A stretch of 49,765 bases of DNA. Source: Thioalkalivibrio halophilus (lineage in GTDB: Bacteria; Pseudomonadota; Gammaproteobacteria; Ectothiorhodospirales; Ectothiorhodospiraceae). Each line of letters opens with the position of its first letter. Position 1 is the stretch's first letter. Shown in pieces: positions 8,360 to 16,093 of this stretch. The stretch covers positions 1-49,765 of the forward strand of contig NZ_MUZR01000018.1 of the NCBI RefSeq assembly GCF_001995255.1, given 5' to 3'. Under the pieces are notes generated by a model. It was not told the DNA's origin. It did no database searches and saw nothing but the letters and a program-made list of their open reading frames with translations. A program made the position numbers and the translations under genes.

Positions 8360-8962
8360 TCAGGAGTCCGCGGGGTTGCGCCGCGCGTTCAGTGAGCGCA
8401 GGGCATGGAGTACGGCCTCGTCGGCGTCCCGCCGCGAGGACTGGCGGCGCAGCCAGTCGCGGTGCACGAACTGGATCTCTCCGACGACCTGCGATACCCC
8501 GGCCAGACGGGCCACCGCCAGCCGATGGTTGCCGTTCGCCACCTTGATGAATTCGCCCTCCGGGCCGATGGCCACGCCGATCTCGTCCTTGCCCAGACCG
8601 GCGACGTATCCGTTCTCCGCCATGTTGCGGGCGAGGCCACGGTACCGCTCGAGGTACTTGTCCAGTGAGCGCGCGATCTTCTCTTCGGCCTGGTCCTCGG
8701 TTTTTCCACGGGCCCGATAGTAGCGATGCAGCGCCTCGATGTGTTCGGAGCGGCTGCGTTCTTCGTCCAGTAGATGTTCCAGCAGGGCGTAGATCGGGTG
8801 CAGGTCGAAGGGTTCGGTCCGCCGGTGCCACTGCCCGCGACGCACGCGGCGGGGCAGGAACAGCCCGTCCAGGAAAAACCGGGCCTTGGATGCCGGATCG
8901 CGCTTGGCGAGGTAGCGCCGGAGTTCCCGGGTGGGCAGGTCGACGAGGACGGGCGGTTTCAT
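8360..8962 (-). CDS. Hypothetical protein with ParB-like NGNHR motif
   Basis: This 200-residue protein is mostly helical and charged. The recognisable part is FIKVANGNHRLAVARLAGV near residues 140-160. It resembles the (D/N)GNHR phosphate-binding motif of the ParB/sulfiredoxin fold, known to bind nucleotides (CTP in ParB, ATP in sulfiredoxin). No helix-turn-helix DNA-binding region is evident, so a chromosome-partition role is unlikely. The ATG overlaps the stop of the upstream GT4 gene by four bases (ATGA), so the two are translationally coupled. That suggests a part in glycan modification or in nucleotide-dependent control of it, which is inference. The long upstream extension of this frame overlaps the GT4 gene and is not real. 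Confidence 0.65.
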   Translation of the reverse strand: MKPPVLVDLPTRELRRYLAKRDPASKARFFLDGLFLPRRVRRGQWHRRTEPFDLHPIYALLEHLLDEERSRSEHIEALHRYYRARGKTEDQAEEKIARSLDKYLERYRGLARNMAENGYVAGLGKDEIGVAIGPEGEFIKVANGNHRLAVARLAGVSQVVGEIQFVHRDWLRRQSSRRDADEAVLHALRSLNARRNPADS

Positions 8963-10101
8963 GGGGTGTGTGTTTCCGGATTGGTCGTTGGCGCGATGCC
9001 CAGCGCCTCCAGATAGGCGCGGGCGCTCGTTTCGACGGTGTAGTTGGCGACGGCCTGTTGCAGCAGCCCCGGTTCGATGGGTGCCTCCAGCCCGCGGGCC
9101 ATCCCTTCGGCCAGCGCGGAGGTATCGCCCATCGGGACGAGCGGGCCGAGGCGGCCCCCGGCGAGGATGTCGCGCGGACCGCTCGGGCAGTCGGTGGCCA
9201 CCACCGGTGTCCCGAGCGCCATGGCTTCGACCAGGACATTGGGCGATCCCTCGAAGCGGGATGACAGCACGAACAGGCTGGCAGCGCGCATCAGCGGATA
9301 CGGATTGGAGCGGAAGCCCGCCAGATCCACATGGTCGGCGATGCCCAGTTCGCGCGTCAGGCCCTGCAGGCGGTCCCGCTCCGGTCCTTCCCCCAGGATG
9401 ATGAGCCGGCAGGGTCGCCGGGCATGCAGCAGCGCGAAGGCCCGCAGGAGGGTAGCGAAATCCTTTTGCGGCCGCAGTCGGCCCACCGCCAGGATCACCG
9501 GTGTTTCGCTCCGTGTGCCCGCTTCCAGCCATGGATGCTCCGCGGCTTCTTCAGCCCTGGCAATCAGGGATGGCGAGATCACCGGGTTGGCGATGACGCG
9601 GAAACGTTTCGACGGGATGCCCCCGATGCGGGCGAGGTCGTCGGCTACCGGCTGCGCCACGGCAACGATGGCATCCGCCAGCGGGTACAGTCGCCGGACG
9701 GGGCGGTAACGCAGCCATCGCTGCAGGGCGGTCTTGTCGGCCAGCGAGCCGCTGAGGTGCATCCCCATCCGCAGAACGATCCGCGTCGGGACCCGTGCCA
9801 GCCGGCGCGCTCGCAGGGCCACGCGGCCGGCGCGATCCTTGGCCGCCAGCAAGGCGTCGGGACTCTGGCGACGCAGGTAGCGGGTGACCGCGGGCAGCGC
9901 CAGCAGGGAGGTGCGCGCATCCAGCCGGATCACATTGACCTCTGCCGGGATATCTTCGACATGGCCGCCACGGGCCTTCAGCAGTAGCAGATCCACCTGC
10001 ACGCCGGCATCCACGAACCCGCGCAGCAGATGGTTCATCATCTTTTCGACGCCGCCATCCCCGGTGTAGGAAACGAGTACGGCCAGCCGCGGGGTTGTCA
10101 T
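8959..10101 (-). CDS. GT4-family glycosyltransferase (GT4-a)
   Basis: A 380-residue GT-B retaining glycosyltransferase of family 4. The N-terminal acceptor domain starts MTTPRLAVLVSYTGDGGVEK, with the Gly-Gly-rich loop. The donor domain shows ILAVGRLRPQKDFATLLRAF, RLIILGEGPERD, and the E-x7-E-type segment FEGSPNVLVEAMALGTPVV, followed by ATDCPSGPRDIL. It is closely related to the GT4 proteins at 16094-17272 and 19833-20978, so these look like a duplicated set. The ATG at 10101 forms an ATGA overlap with the kdkA stop, which fixes the start; the longer upstream frame is antisense-free but runs through kdkA. It probably adds a hexose or similar sugar to the LPS core or glycan at the inner membrane. 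Confidence 0.9.
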   Translation of the reverse strand: MTTPRLAVLVSYTGDGGVEKMMNHLLRGFVDAGVQVDLLLLKARGGHVEDIPAEVNVIRLDARTSLLALPAVTRYLRRQSPDALLAAKDRAGRVALRARRLARVPTRIVLRMGMHLSGSLADKTALQRWLRYRPVRRLYPLADAIVAVAQPVADDLARIGGIPSKRFRVIANPVISPSLIARAEEAAEHPWLEAGTRSETPVILAVGRLRPQKDFATLLRAFALLHARRPCRLIILGEGPERDRLQGLTRELGIADHVDLAGFRSNPYPLMRAASLFVLSSRFEGSPNVLVEAMALGTPVVATDCPSGPRDILAGGRLGPLVPMGDTSALAEGMARGLEAPIEPGLLQQAVANYTVETSARAYLEALGIAPTTNPETHTP

Positions 10102-10850
10102 GCCGGTTTCCGTTCCTCGTTGTAGGCCTGAAGCAGGTGCGGCCATCCGAGGGCGCCGCGTTCGCGGGTCGCCGGCCATTTGTCCAGCGAACGCCGCAGA
10201 CGCGACAGGTTGTCCTGAAGCCCCCGATAGTAGCCGATCCGGCCCCGGTCCCAGTCGATCAGCCAGACCTGCCCGTTGCCCTGGATCAGGATGTTGCGGG
10301 CGTTGAGATCCGCATGCCAGGCGCCATGGGCGTGGAACCGGGCGATCACGCGCCCGACCGCATCCCACAGTTCGGGCGTGTCCTTTCCGTCCCCGATCCA
10401 TTCGTCCAGCGGGTGGCTGTCCGGGATGCGTTCGCTCAGCAGATCGCCACGATACACCGGCCCGTGGCGGCAGACCCGTGCGGCCCCCGGACGCGGGACC
10501 GGCAGCCCCAGTTCGTGCAGTCGCGCCATCAGGCGCCACTCGCGCACAGGACGGCTGCGTTCCAGCCCGGTCCACAGGTAGGTATCCGTGGCAACCCGGG
10601 CCATCAGTCCGCCCCGCCAGTAATGGCGCAGGACCCAGTCGCGCCCCTCGTGACGCAGGAAGTGGGTCGCACGCCGACCGCTGCTGCTGCCGGTCCACTG
10701 ACCTCGTGCCCGCAATGACTCGGGGTCGAACAGGTCGTTATTGCACTCCCGGAGCATTCCGGGGTCGGACAGGATACGGCACTGTCGCCTCCGCGGATGG
10801 GAGCGCCAGTGTTCAAGTGCGGGCTCGTCGACCTGTCGTGGATTGTCCAT
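10098..10850 (-). CDS. kdkA: 3-deoxy-D-manno-octulosonic acid (Kdo) kinase
   Basis: KdkA phosphorylates Kdo linked to lipid A, giving a Kdo-4-phosphate inner core. Family features are THFLRHEGRDWVLRHYWRGG (an N-lobe with the nucleotide-binding region), ELGLPVPRPGAARV, DLLSERIPDSHPL, the catalytic loop HADLNARNILI, and the metal-binding LIDWDRG. The chosen ATG at 10850 gives 250 residues, close to the usual KdkA length; an ATG 60 bases upstream adds a non-conserved stretch. It overlaps the following GT4 gene by ATGA. In organisms with KdkA, phosphorylation usually accompanies a single Kdo residue, but the WaaA sequence here does not reveal how many Kdo units it adds. The identification is strong from the motif set. 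Confidence 0.88.
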   Translation of the reverse strand: MDNPRQVDEPALEHWRSHPRRRQCRILSDPGMLRECNNDLFDPESLRARGQWTGSSSGRRATHFLRHEGRDWVLRHYWRGGLMARVATDTYLWTGLERSRPVREWRLMARLHELGLPVPRPGAARVCRHGPVYRGDLLSERIPDSHPLDEWIGDGKDTPELWDAVGRVIARFHAHGAWHADLNARNILIQGNGQVWLIDWDRGRIGYYRGLQDNLSRLRRSLDKWPATRERGALGWPHLLQAYNEERKPA

Positions 10851-10946
10851 GAGGATCACTGGTATTCCAGCCGGGGAATGGCAGGATGAGGGTCCATGTT
10901 CCGCTGGCACTCGTCACCGAGGCTCTCTTGAGAGACACACGACGTT

Positions 10947-11903
10947 TCAGTGGCGTCGCACGCGATGGGTGAGACCGGTCATCCAGAGCGAAAAAGCCTC
11001 TTTCCAGTGGCCCGCTCGCGCTCGCCCACGGGCTGCGCGGGAGCAGAGCCTCGGGCGTATCAGCCCGCACCGGACAGCGTGATGAGCCATCACCTCGGCT
11101 TCGCGGTCGTTATCCCGTTCAAGAATCTCGGACAACATGGCATAGGGTTTCGGCTGGTCCGGCTCGTGCTGGATCGCGCAGCGCAGATGCTCCCGGGCTT
11201 CCCTAACCCTTCCGACATTCAGGAGGTTGGTAGCCAGGAAATACCGGGCATCAGATTTGTATGGGCAAGCCTCCACCCACTCGCGGCTTGTCTTCATATC
11301 CTCGGGGGACGGGCGTCCCGAAAGCCGGGGGAGGGGTATCGGATCGTGTCCCAGAAATGCGCAGATTTGTTCCCCGGCGTTGCCGTCTGCGATGTCCACA
11401 GTACAGAGCCGATCTGCCTCGCCCAGATGTTTCTCAAAATACTCCCGTACCTGATGCGTGTGTTGTTCGTGGATTTCTGCAAGCCTTCCCTTCGGAATCT
11501 CAGGCAATCGCTGGATGTTTGCATCCACGTAGAGACGGTACTGAATCCGGTTGTAGGGTGACAGTTTCCGGTCCTTCATATGTCCGCGGGCGCTACGTTC
11601 CCAGTGGTCAGGGTCGCGATGGACAAGTATGAAGCGACTATCTGGCCAGCGCTCGGCGAGCTGCGGGTAAAGGCCCGGAAACGGGACGTCGCTGAAGGCG
11701 TCACGCGACTCAATGAGTGGGGTCAGCCGTTGTAGTACCCGTTCAGGGTTATCCTCCAGCCCACGTACTGCCTCCATCAGATTCTCGCCATTGAAGAATT
11801 TGGGGAAATGGAGTGTGGTGTACCCCAGGCTGGACAGAAGGATGTCCGTGCTGCGAGTCATCGTGCGGTGCAGGGAGATCACAAAAATCTTGCTTTTCGT
11901 CAC
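10947..11903 (-). CDS. Sulfotransferase-like protein with C-terminal TPR-type repeats (ST-C)
   Basis: The N-terminal two thirds resemble the Sulfotransfer_4 group: FVISLHRTMTRSTDILLSSL is the candidate PAPS loop, and FILVHRDPDHWERSARG the later phosphate-binding strand. From about residue 205 the sequence changes to helix pairs, including YFLATNLLNVGRVREAREHL and PKPYAMLSEILERDNDREAE, with TPR spacing, suggesting a protein-interaction or acceptor-holding module. I chose GTG at 11903 (318 residues): GAGGAG lies five bases before it and it forms a GTGA overlap with the upstream stop. GTG at 11909 is the alternative. The PAPS loop lacks the usual Lys/Arg-x-Gly-[Ser/Thr] arrangement, so activity is less certain than for its neighbours. 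Base composition is lower in GC than in the flanks. Confidence 0.72.
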   Translation of the reverse strand: MTKSKIFVISLHRTMTRSTDILLSSLGYTTLHFPKFFNGENLMEAVRGLEDNPERVLQRLTPLIESRDAFSDVPFPGLYPQLAERWPDSRFILVHRDPDHWERSARGHMKDRKLSPYNRIQYRLYVDANIQRLPEIPKGRLAEIHEQHTHQVREYFEKHLGEADRLCTVDIADGNAGEQICAFLGHDPIPLPRLSGRPSPEDMKTSREWVEACPYKSDARYFLATNLLNVGRVREAREHLRCAIQHEPDQPKPYAMLSEILERDNDREAEVMAHHAVRCGLIRPRLCSRAARGRARAGHWKEAFSLWMTGLTHRVRRH

Positions 11904-12655
11904 GGGCACTCCTCGAACTCGAAACCCAGCAACTGGATCTCCCTTGCGAAGAAGACCTCGACAATCCTTCGCGTCTCGTCATCATAAAGGCTTACCACAT
12001 CCCGGGCTTTGCGATACCCCCCCTTGGCAGAAAGGCCCCGCAGAGTTTCACCTACATCCTCCGGTAGTCCAAGCTCACGGGACACGTCGCCCAGCTCTTC
12101 GTTCAGCCGGTCATAGCGGATCAATCGATCTACGCCAAGGATGCCGTTGACGGTGTAGCAGTCGAAATTGCTCTTCAGTCCGTTCCCGGACAGAATGAAG
12201 TCCCGGAATGAAAGCCCCGTCTTCCGCTTCTTGGGATCCCAGAAGTACCGAGACACCATTTTATCCCAAGGGTTTCTTTCAATGGAAAATTTGTAGTACG
12301 AGTTCCAGATTTCTTCGCCCACGCGCTCACGTATCGCCCTGGCGGGCATGTGATCCCAGTAGCGCTTGGGGGCGCGGGTTGTCGCTCGCAGGGCCTTTTC
12401 CGGGTTGCCTGATCGAGTGCCGACAGATGAACGAAGCCAGCGTGGCCATTGTCGGGGCGTCAGGGTGCGCAATGCCTGTTCGAAGTTCTGTGCTGTAGGA
12501 TAGCCGCGTTGGTAGCGTTCCTTCTCATCACCCCAGGTAAGTGGAGTGATGATGTCTTCGGGGCCCATGAACCTTGAAAGGGCCATTTCCACCGATGTCC
12601 CGCCGACCTTTCCGGTCTTGATGAAGATAAACTTGTATTCATGAGAGATCAGCAT
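11900..12655 (-). CDS. Sulfotransferase family protein (ST-D)
   Basis: A 251-residue carbohydrate-type sulfotransferase. It starts MLISHEYKFIFIKTGKVGGT, where the last residues form the PAPS loop, and carries FSIERNPWDKMVSRYFW as the 3'-phosphate segment. The ending KGGYRKARDV then FFAREIQLLGFEFEE is shared in outline with ST-E and ST-H, with which it forms a paralogous trio. The start was placed at the internal ATG (12655) because all three align from an M/V-x-x-x-H-x-x-x-F-I-F-I-K-T beginning; the 21 residues upstream are not conserved. The gene is AT-rich for this window: 23 of 60 bases are G or C in 12241-12300 by hand count. Recent acquisition is likely. Confidence 0.85.
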   Translation of the reverse strand: MLISHEYKFIFIKTGKVGGTSVEMALSRFMGPEDIITPLTWGDEKERYQRGYPTAQNFEQALRTLTPRQWPRWLRSSVGTRSGNPEKALRATTRAPKRYWDHMPARAIRERVGEEIWNSYYKFSIERNPWDKMVSRYFWDPKKRKTGLSFRDFILSGNGLKSNFDCYTVNGILGVDRLIRYDRLNEELGDVSRELGLPEDVGETLRGLSAKGGYRKARDVVSLYDDETRRIVEVFFAREIQLLGFEFEECP

Positions 12656-12656
12656 G

Positions 12657-12899
12657 TCAATAGCCCGTCTCGGAAAGATCGGTCTCAAGCGATTGGGGCA
12701 ACTTTGTATTGCCGCCATGAACCGTTTCGTTTGCTCGTGCCCACAAATCCAGAATCGGGAATTCGGTTAGCCGCTCCCGGTATTTCTGTTTCCTATGCAG
12801 CTCCATCGGCAGTCCATGCGTTTTGTCCGCAGTTGGATGTGATTCAGTCCCTGGTATCCCGACGTGGATGAGGAGCTCATTCACCGGAGCGCTCTTCAT
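12657..12899 (-). CDS. Small hypothetical ORF, possible sulfotransferase remnant
   Basis: This 80-codon frame fills the gap between the GT2 gene and ST-D. It overlaps the GT2 end by 23 bases and stops two bases before the ST-D ATG, the tight packing seen across this operon. After a short leader it reads NELLIHVGIPGT, which resembles the first strand and loop of PAPS-dependent sulfotransferases, but the K-[TS]-G-[TS] core is missing and nothing later matches the family. It may be the decayed N-terminus of a ninth sulfotransferase, a small orphan protein, or chance. I see no known domain. A frame starting at 12880 with an ATGA overlap is the competing start and gives an unrelated sequence. Confidence 0.35.
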   Translation of the reverse strand: MKSAPVNELLIHVGIPGTESHPTADKTHGLPMELHRKQKYRERLTEFPILDLWARANETVHGGNTKLPQSLETDLSETGY

Positions 12900-13809
12900 G
12901 GCTGCGGCCCTTGTTCCTTGCGCGAGCGGCCTCCTTCTTTTTCTTGTGTTTCAGACGTCGATGAATGAAGCGAATGGATTTCGTCGCATCTTCGAAGAGC
13001 CATTGTTGGTCTTCCTTCATGCCGGTCGGCCGGAGCACCTCCTGGGCAAGCGGCAATCTGCTCAGGTCGCGTTCGTAAAGCCACTTCACTTCGGACGGGG
13101 TCATGGGTTCGTACGGATAGAATCCGACTTCCCGATACCATTCGGCGAAGCGGTGAAGGAGGCTCTTGCGCCGGAATTTTGAACTCTCGGCATTGGGGAG
13201 CCACATCATGAATGGATACGGTGTAAACCCCATTCTGACGCCGAGTTCGCGAGCCTGCTGGTTGTTTTCGCCTTCGGTGGGCATGAAGCCCCAGTCGGCT
13301 TCACGCAGGCGAGCCGTGTGAAACAGCCCGGTGGCAGCAAAATGGGCGCGGCGGCTGACTGAGTCATCGCGGAAATAAACTGGCACTTCCGGGTCGATGT
13401 GGAAGTTGAGCGAACCGGGGCGCCGGTTGGCCTTGAGGAATGTGGTGGCAAGTTCCACGGCTTCCGGATGGACTGCGAAAAAGCGCTTCCAGTGTTGCTC
13501 GTCCCGTTCGTCCAGATCCCGCACGATCTGCTGGTCGTCCTGGATGAACAGGGCCAGGTCGTCACCGTCGCGATCATCCAGGGCCTGCTGCATGTTGGCG
13601 TAGAGACCGCCCAGATATGCGGTGCTTGCGCGATCGTTGCGTATGACACGGATCCTCTCGCCGAACGCTTCCAGCGCGGTGTCCACTGCGGGGTCGGTGC
13701 TGCCGTCATCCATCACCGTAACGGGATACTGGGGTGCATGCCGAAACAGCGAGTCGAGGCAATTGTGCAGGTAACGGCCCCGGTTGTAGGAAAAGACGAC
13801 AATCCGCAC
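12877..13809 (-). CDS. GT2-family glycosyltransferase with basic C-terminal tail
   Basis: A 310-residue GT-A fold glycosyltransferase. VRIVVFSYNRGRYLHNCLDS opens the nucleotide-binding strand. VTVMDDGSTDP carries the first Asp motif, and LALFIQDDQQIVRDLD holds the Asp-rich metal-binding region near residue 95. ESSKFRRKSLLHR and PYEPMTPSEVKW follow. GTG at 13809 is the likely start: it sits two bases after the upstream TAA and begins exactly at the conserved strand; upstream residues are antisense to nothing conserved and run into the ligase gene. The last 25 residues are very basic (KHKKKKEAARARNKGR) and could anchor the protein to the inner membrane. Donor and acceptor are unknown; surface-glycan assembly is inferred from context. 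Confidence 0.85.
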   Translation of the reverse strand: MRIVVFSYNRGRYLHNCLDSLFRHAPQYPVTVMDDGSTDPAVDTALEAFGERIRVIRNDRASTAYLGGLYANMQQALDDRDGDDLALFIQDDQQIVRDLDERDEQHWKRFFAVHPEAVELATTFLKANRRPGSLNFHIDPEVPVYFRDDSVSRRAHFAATGLFHTARLREADWGFMPTEGENNQQARELGVRMGFTPYPFMMWLPNAESSKFRRKSLLHRFAEWYREVGFYPYEPMTPSEVKWLYERDLSRLPLAQEVLRPTGMKEDQQWLFEDATKSIRFIHRRLKHKKKKEAARARNKGRSHEERSGE

Positions 13810-13811
13810 GG

Positions 13812-15221
13812 TTAGCTCGGTTCGTTGGATTGAGTGGGGCGGGTAGCTGGGCGGATGGGGTCCCATCCGAGTTTTCGGGCGAATGCGGCGGCCCACATTA
13901 CCCCGAACATTATCCCATACAGGTGTTCAACCCGGAAACGATTGAGATTTGCACTGGCCAGTGATGCGACCAGGAACGTTATCAGGAACGCAGCTGCCGC
14001 AAGTGCGAGGAAGCGCGCTGCATTGTTTCGTCTCAGCTGAATCCGTATTTCATTCATGGAGAGCAGGATTGTCATGATGATGAATGCGTATCCGATGCTT
14101 CCAAACCGGAGCATTATCTCAAGGTGGCCGTTATGGAAATGCCCCTGTCGGCCTTCAAGGACCTCGGGAAGATCAGGGTCCTCGAATCGGAGATATCGCG
14201 GATCAGCTGGCCCGTATCCCATCATCGGGCGTTCCATGAGATATCCGAACCCTGTCACTAGATAAGCGGCCCGGATGGCCTGCCCGTCCGAGGGCAGCTC
14301 TTCGATCCAGTTGCTCGGTGGCGTGGTGATCATAGCCCGGAGAAATTCACCCTGGTCGCCCGCGGCCCACCGGTCCTGAATATTGTCCCATGATGCGGCG
14401 AGTACCCCTGCCGCCGTCATTAGGCCGAGCAGAATGGTGACGCCGACCGTGCGAGAATGTTTCGCCGAGAGTTCCCGGCGGCCGAACCAGAGCATGGCCG
14501 GCACCAGGAATACGAGACCGATCAGAGTCGCAAGCCAGATGGTTCGGGCCTGAAATACGACGATGCCGACCAACGCCACGGTCGTTGCGCAGACCCAGAG
14601 GGTGATGCGCCATACCAGTCCCCACCCCCGTGTCTGCCCCAGCAGGGCGGGTGCCAGGGCGAGAGCCGCTAGAACCAGGGTCGCGAGTTTGAGGCCATCG
14701 ATCCAGGGGTTGACACCCTCCATGTAGCGATGTCCTTCGAAAATGGCGGCATGCAGCTCCGATAAGGAAAAGCCGCTGGCCAGCATCAGCAGGAAGCCCA
14801 GCGCCCAGGTGACCACGACCCCGAGCGAATGACGGATCCAGTTGCCGCTCGCTGCCAGCATCAGGCCCACCAGCAGGATGGGGAGTGGCCCGGTTCGGAC
14901 CCAGTCACCGGTTCCCTCCCATTGTTCGGCAGCCATGTCGGGGCGTTCTAAAAGCGCCGCTGCTGCCCCCCGCCCTATGACGTAGAGGATGAACCCCACC
15001 GTTACCCAAAGCATCGGGGAACTGCGCAGAGCCGCCCAGTGCTGGATGACGATAATGATGGCCAGCACCAGCATGATTGCCTGGAACAGCTGGCCCAGCG
15101 ATATGCTGATGGACCCGAAGAAGGCGAAGCCGTATGCCGAGCCAATGGCCCAGTGCCTGAGTGGCCCGAGGCCTTGTTTGCCCTCGGTGCCGGGCTCAGC
15201 GGTTGATTCCATCATGATCAT
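13812..15221 (-). CDS. O-antigen ligase-like polytopic membrane protein
   Basis: A 469-residue protein with about ten to twelve hydrophobic segments, among them LFQAIMLVLAIIIVI, GPLPILLVGLMLAAS, ALGFLLMLASG, LATLVLAALALAPALL and ALAAAAFLITFLVASLA. It fits the O-antigen ligase/polymerase (Wzy_C, RfaL-like) superfamily. VVFQARTIWLATLIG matches the Arg-containing motif before the large periplasmic loop. GHFHNGHLEIMLRFG gives the conserved H-N-x-x-L and closely following residues. It would join an undecaprenyl-linked glycan to the lipid A core, or polymerise repeat units, on the periplasmic face. WaaL versus Wzy cannot be told from sequence alone. Next upstream is ST-E (8-base gap); next downstream is the GT2 gene (2-base gap). 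Confidence 0.82.
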   Translation of the reverse strand: MIMMESTAEPGTEGKQGLGPLRHWAIGSAYGFAFFGSISISLGQLFQAIMLVLAIIIVIQHWAALRSSPMLWVTVGFILYVIGRGAAAALLERPDMAAEQWEGTGDWVRTGPLPILLVGLMLAASGNWIRHSLGVVVTWALGFLLMLASGFSLSELHAAIFEGHRYMEGVNPWIDGLKLATLVLAALALAPALLGQTRGWGLVWRITLWVCATTVALVGIVVFQARTIWLATLIGLVFLVPAMLWFGRRELSAKHSRTVGVTILLGLMTAAGVLAASWDNIQDRWAAGDQGEFLRAMITTPPSNWIEELPSDGQAIRAAYLVTGFGYLMERPMMGYGPADPRYLRFEDPDLPEVLEGRQGHFHNGHLEIMLRFGSIGYAFIIMTILLSMNEIRIQLRRNNAARFLALAAAAFLITFLVASLASANLNRFRVEHLYGIMFGVMWAAAFARKLGWDPIRPATRPTQSNEPS

Positions 15222-15229
15222 CGCGGCGC

Positions 15230-15958
15230 TTAAAATTGATATCCGAAGGCTCGGATCTCGGGTTCGCAGACCCGTTCGATCAGGGTCCTGTCTGATTGGC
15301 CGAGTACATCCCGGTATGAGCGCGTGTCCTTCCGGAATCCGCCTTTGGCTTTTTGTTCAGGTAGTTGTAATTGCGTCGCGTCGACCCGGAGCGTTTGCGC
15401 GAGTTCCGCCAGATCCGACTCGAGCCGTTCGTAAAGAAGAACCCGGTCGACGAGGAGGTCATCGTCGATGGCGTAGTGTGCCCAGTTGGAGATCCACTGA
15501 GGCTTGTTTTTCTCCATCCAGACCAGGTACTCGGACACGCTGGGGAAATCCGTCTGCCCCTGTTCTTCGCGTCGGCCCTTCATCCACCAGTACCGCGACA
15601 GGGCACGGTCCCATGGGTTACGCTCGACCGTGACCTTGAGATAGCTGTCCCATACATGGCGAGGAAGCAGCGCGCGAAGAGTTCGTGCAGTAGTGTGCTG
15701 CCTCCAGCGTGCGCGTTGTCCCTGCGTCAGCAGCCGGCGCCACTCCCGGAACCCGCGGTGTGCACGAACGGGCTTCCGGTCACCGGTGGGGCCATAGCCG
15801 CCCTCTTCCTGTCGGAGTCTTTCTTCGCCCCGCTCCGAGCTCAGGCGCGTGACGATGTCTCCGGGGCCGCACAGGCGGGAGAGCGCGATCTCGATGCTGC
15901 TGCCGGCGGTTTTGCGGGTCTTGATGAAGATGAAGCGGTGCCGGTGGCAAACGATCAT
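15230..15958 (-). CDS. Sulfotransferase family protein (ST-E)
   Basis: A 242-residue protein, closest in the window to ST-H. MIVCHRHRFIFIKTRKTAGS forms the first strand and PAPS loop. VERNPWDRALSRYWW is the 3'-phosphate site, and SNWAHYAIDDDLLVDRVLLYE and PEQKAKGGFR are shared later blocks. The ATG at 15958 is chosen because it opens the shared N-terminus; the 32 upstream residues of the open frame are not conserved. It is the first gene of the minus-strand run that continues to 6372 and faces the GT4-b gene across a divergent spacer, so its promoter should lie in 15959-16093. The conserved Lys-Thr-Ala-Gly-Ser-Ser loop suggests an active enzyme. The acceptor is unknown. Confidence 0.87.
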   Translation of the reverse strand: MIVCHRHRFIFIKTRKTAGSSIEIALSRLCGPGDIVTRLSSERGEERLRQEEGGYGPTGDRKPVRAHRGFREWRRLLTQGQRARWRQHTTARTLRALLPRHVWDSYLKVTVERNPWDRALSRYWWMKGRREEQGQTDFPSVSEYLVWMEKNKPQWISNWAHYAIDDDLLVDRVLLYERLESDLAELAQTLRVDATQLQLPEQKAKGGFRKDTRSYRDVLGQSDRTLIERVCEPEIRAFGYQF

Positions 15959-16093
15959 CCGGCGGGGCCCCCGGTGTTTGGCGAGAATATCGGTCTTATT
16001 ACACCACAAACCGAGCAGGGCCGACCAGGTGAGCGGCTCACTTGAGCCTGACACGGTTAAGCCGGGTGTGGAATTTCGCAGGATGTATCATAT
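15959..16093. promoter_or_regulatory. Divergent spacer between ST-E and GT4-b
   Basis: This 135-base spacer separates two outward-facing glycan genes and is AT-richer than most of the window, with ATATCGGTCTTATTACACC on the left and TGTATCATATGTGTACAC on the right, so promoters for both directions are expected. I could not fit a -35/-10 pair with good spacing in either direction, so no exact promoter is claimed. GTGTACAC is an 8-base palindrome at the right end, just inside the longest GT4-b frame. Confidence 0.35.

Noticed and set aside
8360-8962. Chromosome-partition ParB
   Set aside because: Only the GNHR motif is shared; no HTH domain, no parA neighbour, and the context is glycan synthesis.
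10851-10946. Short gap between kdkA and ST-C considered for a gene or promoter
   Set aside because: The open frame here is a non-conserved extension of kdkA; no convincing promoter hexamers found.
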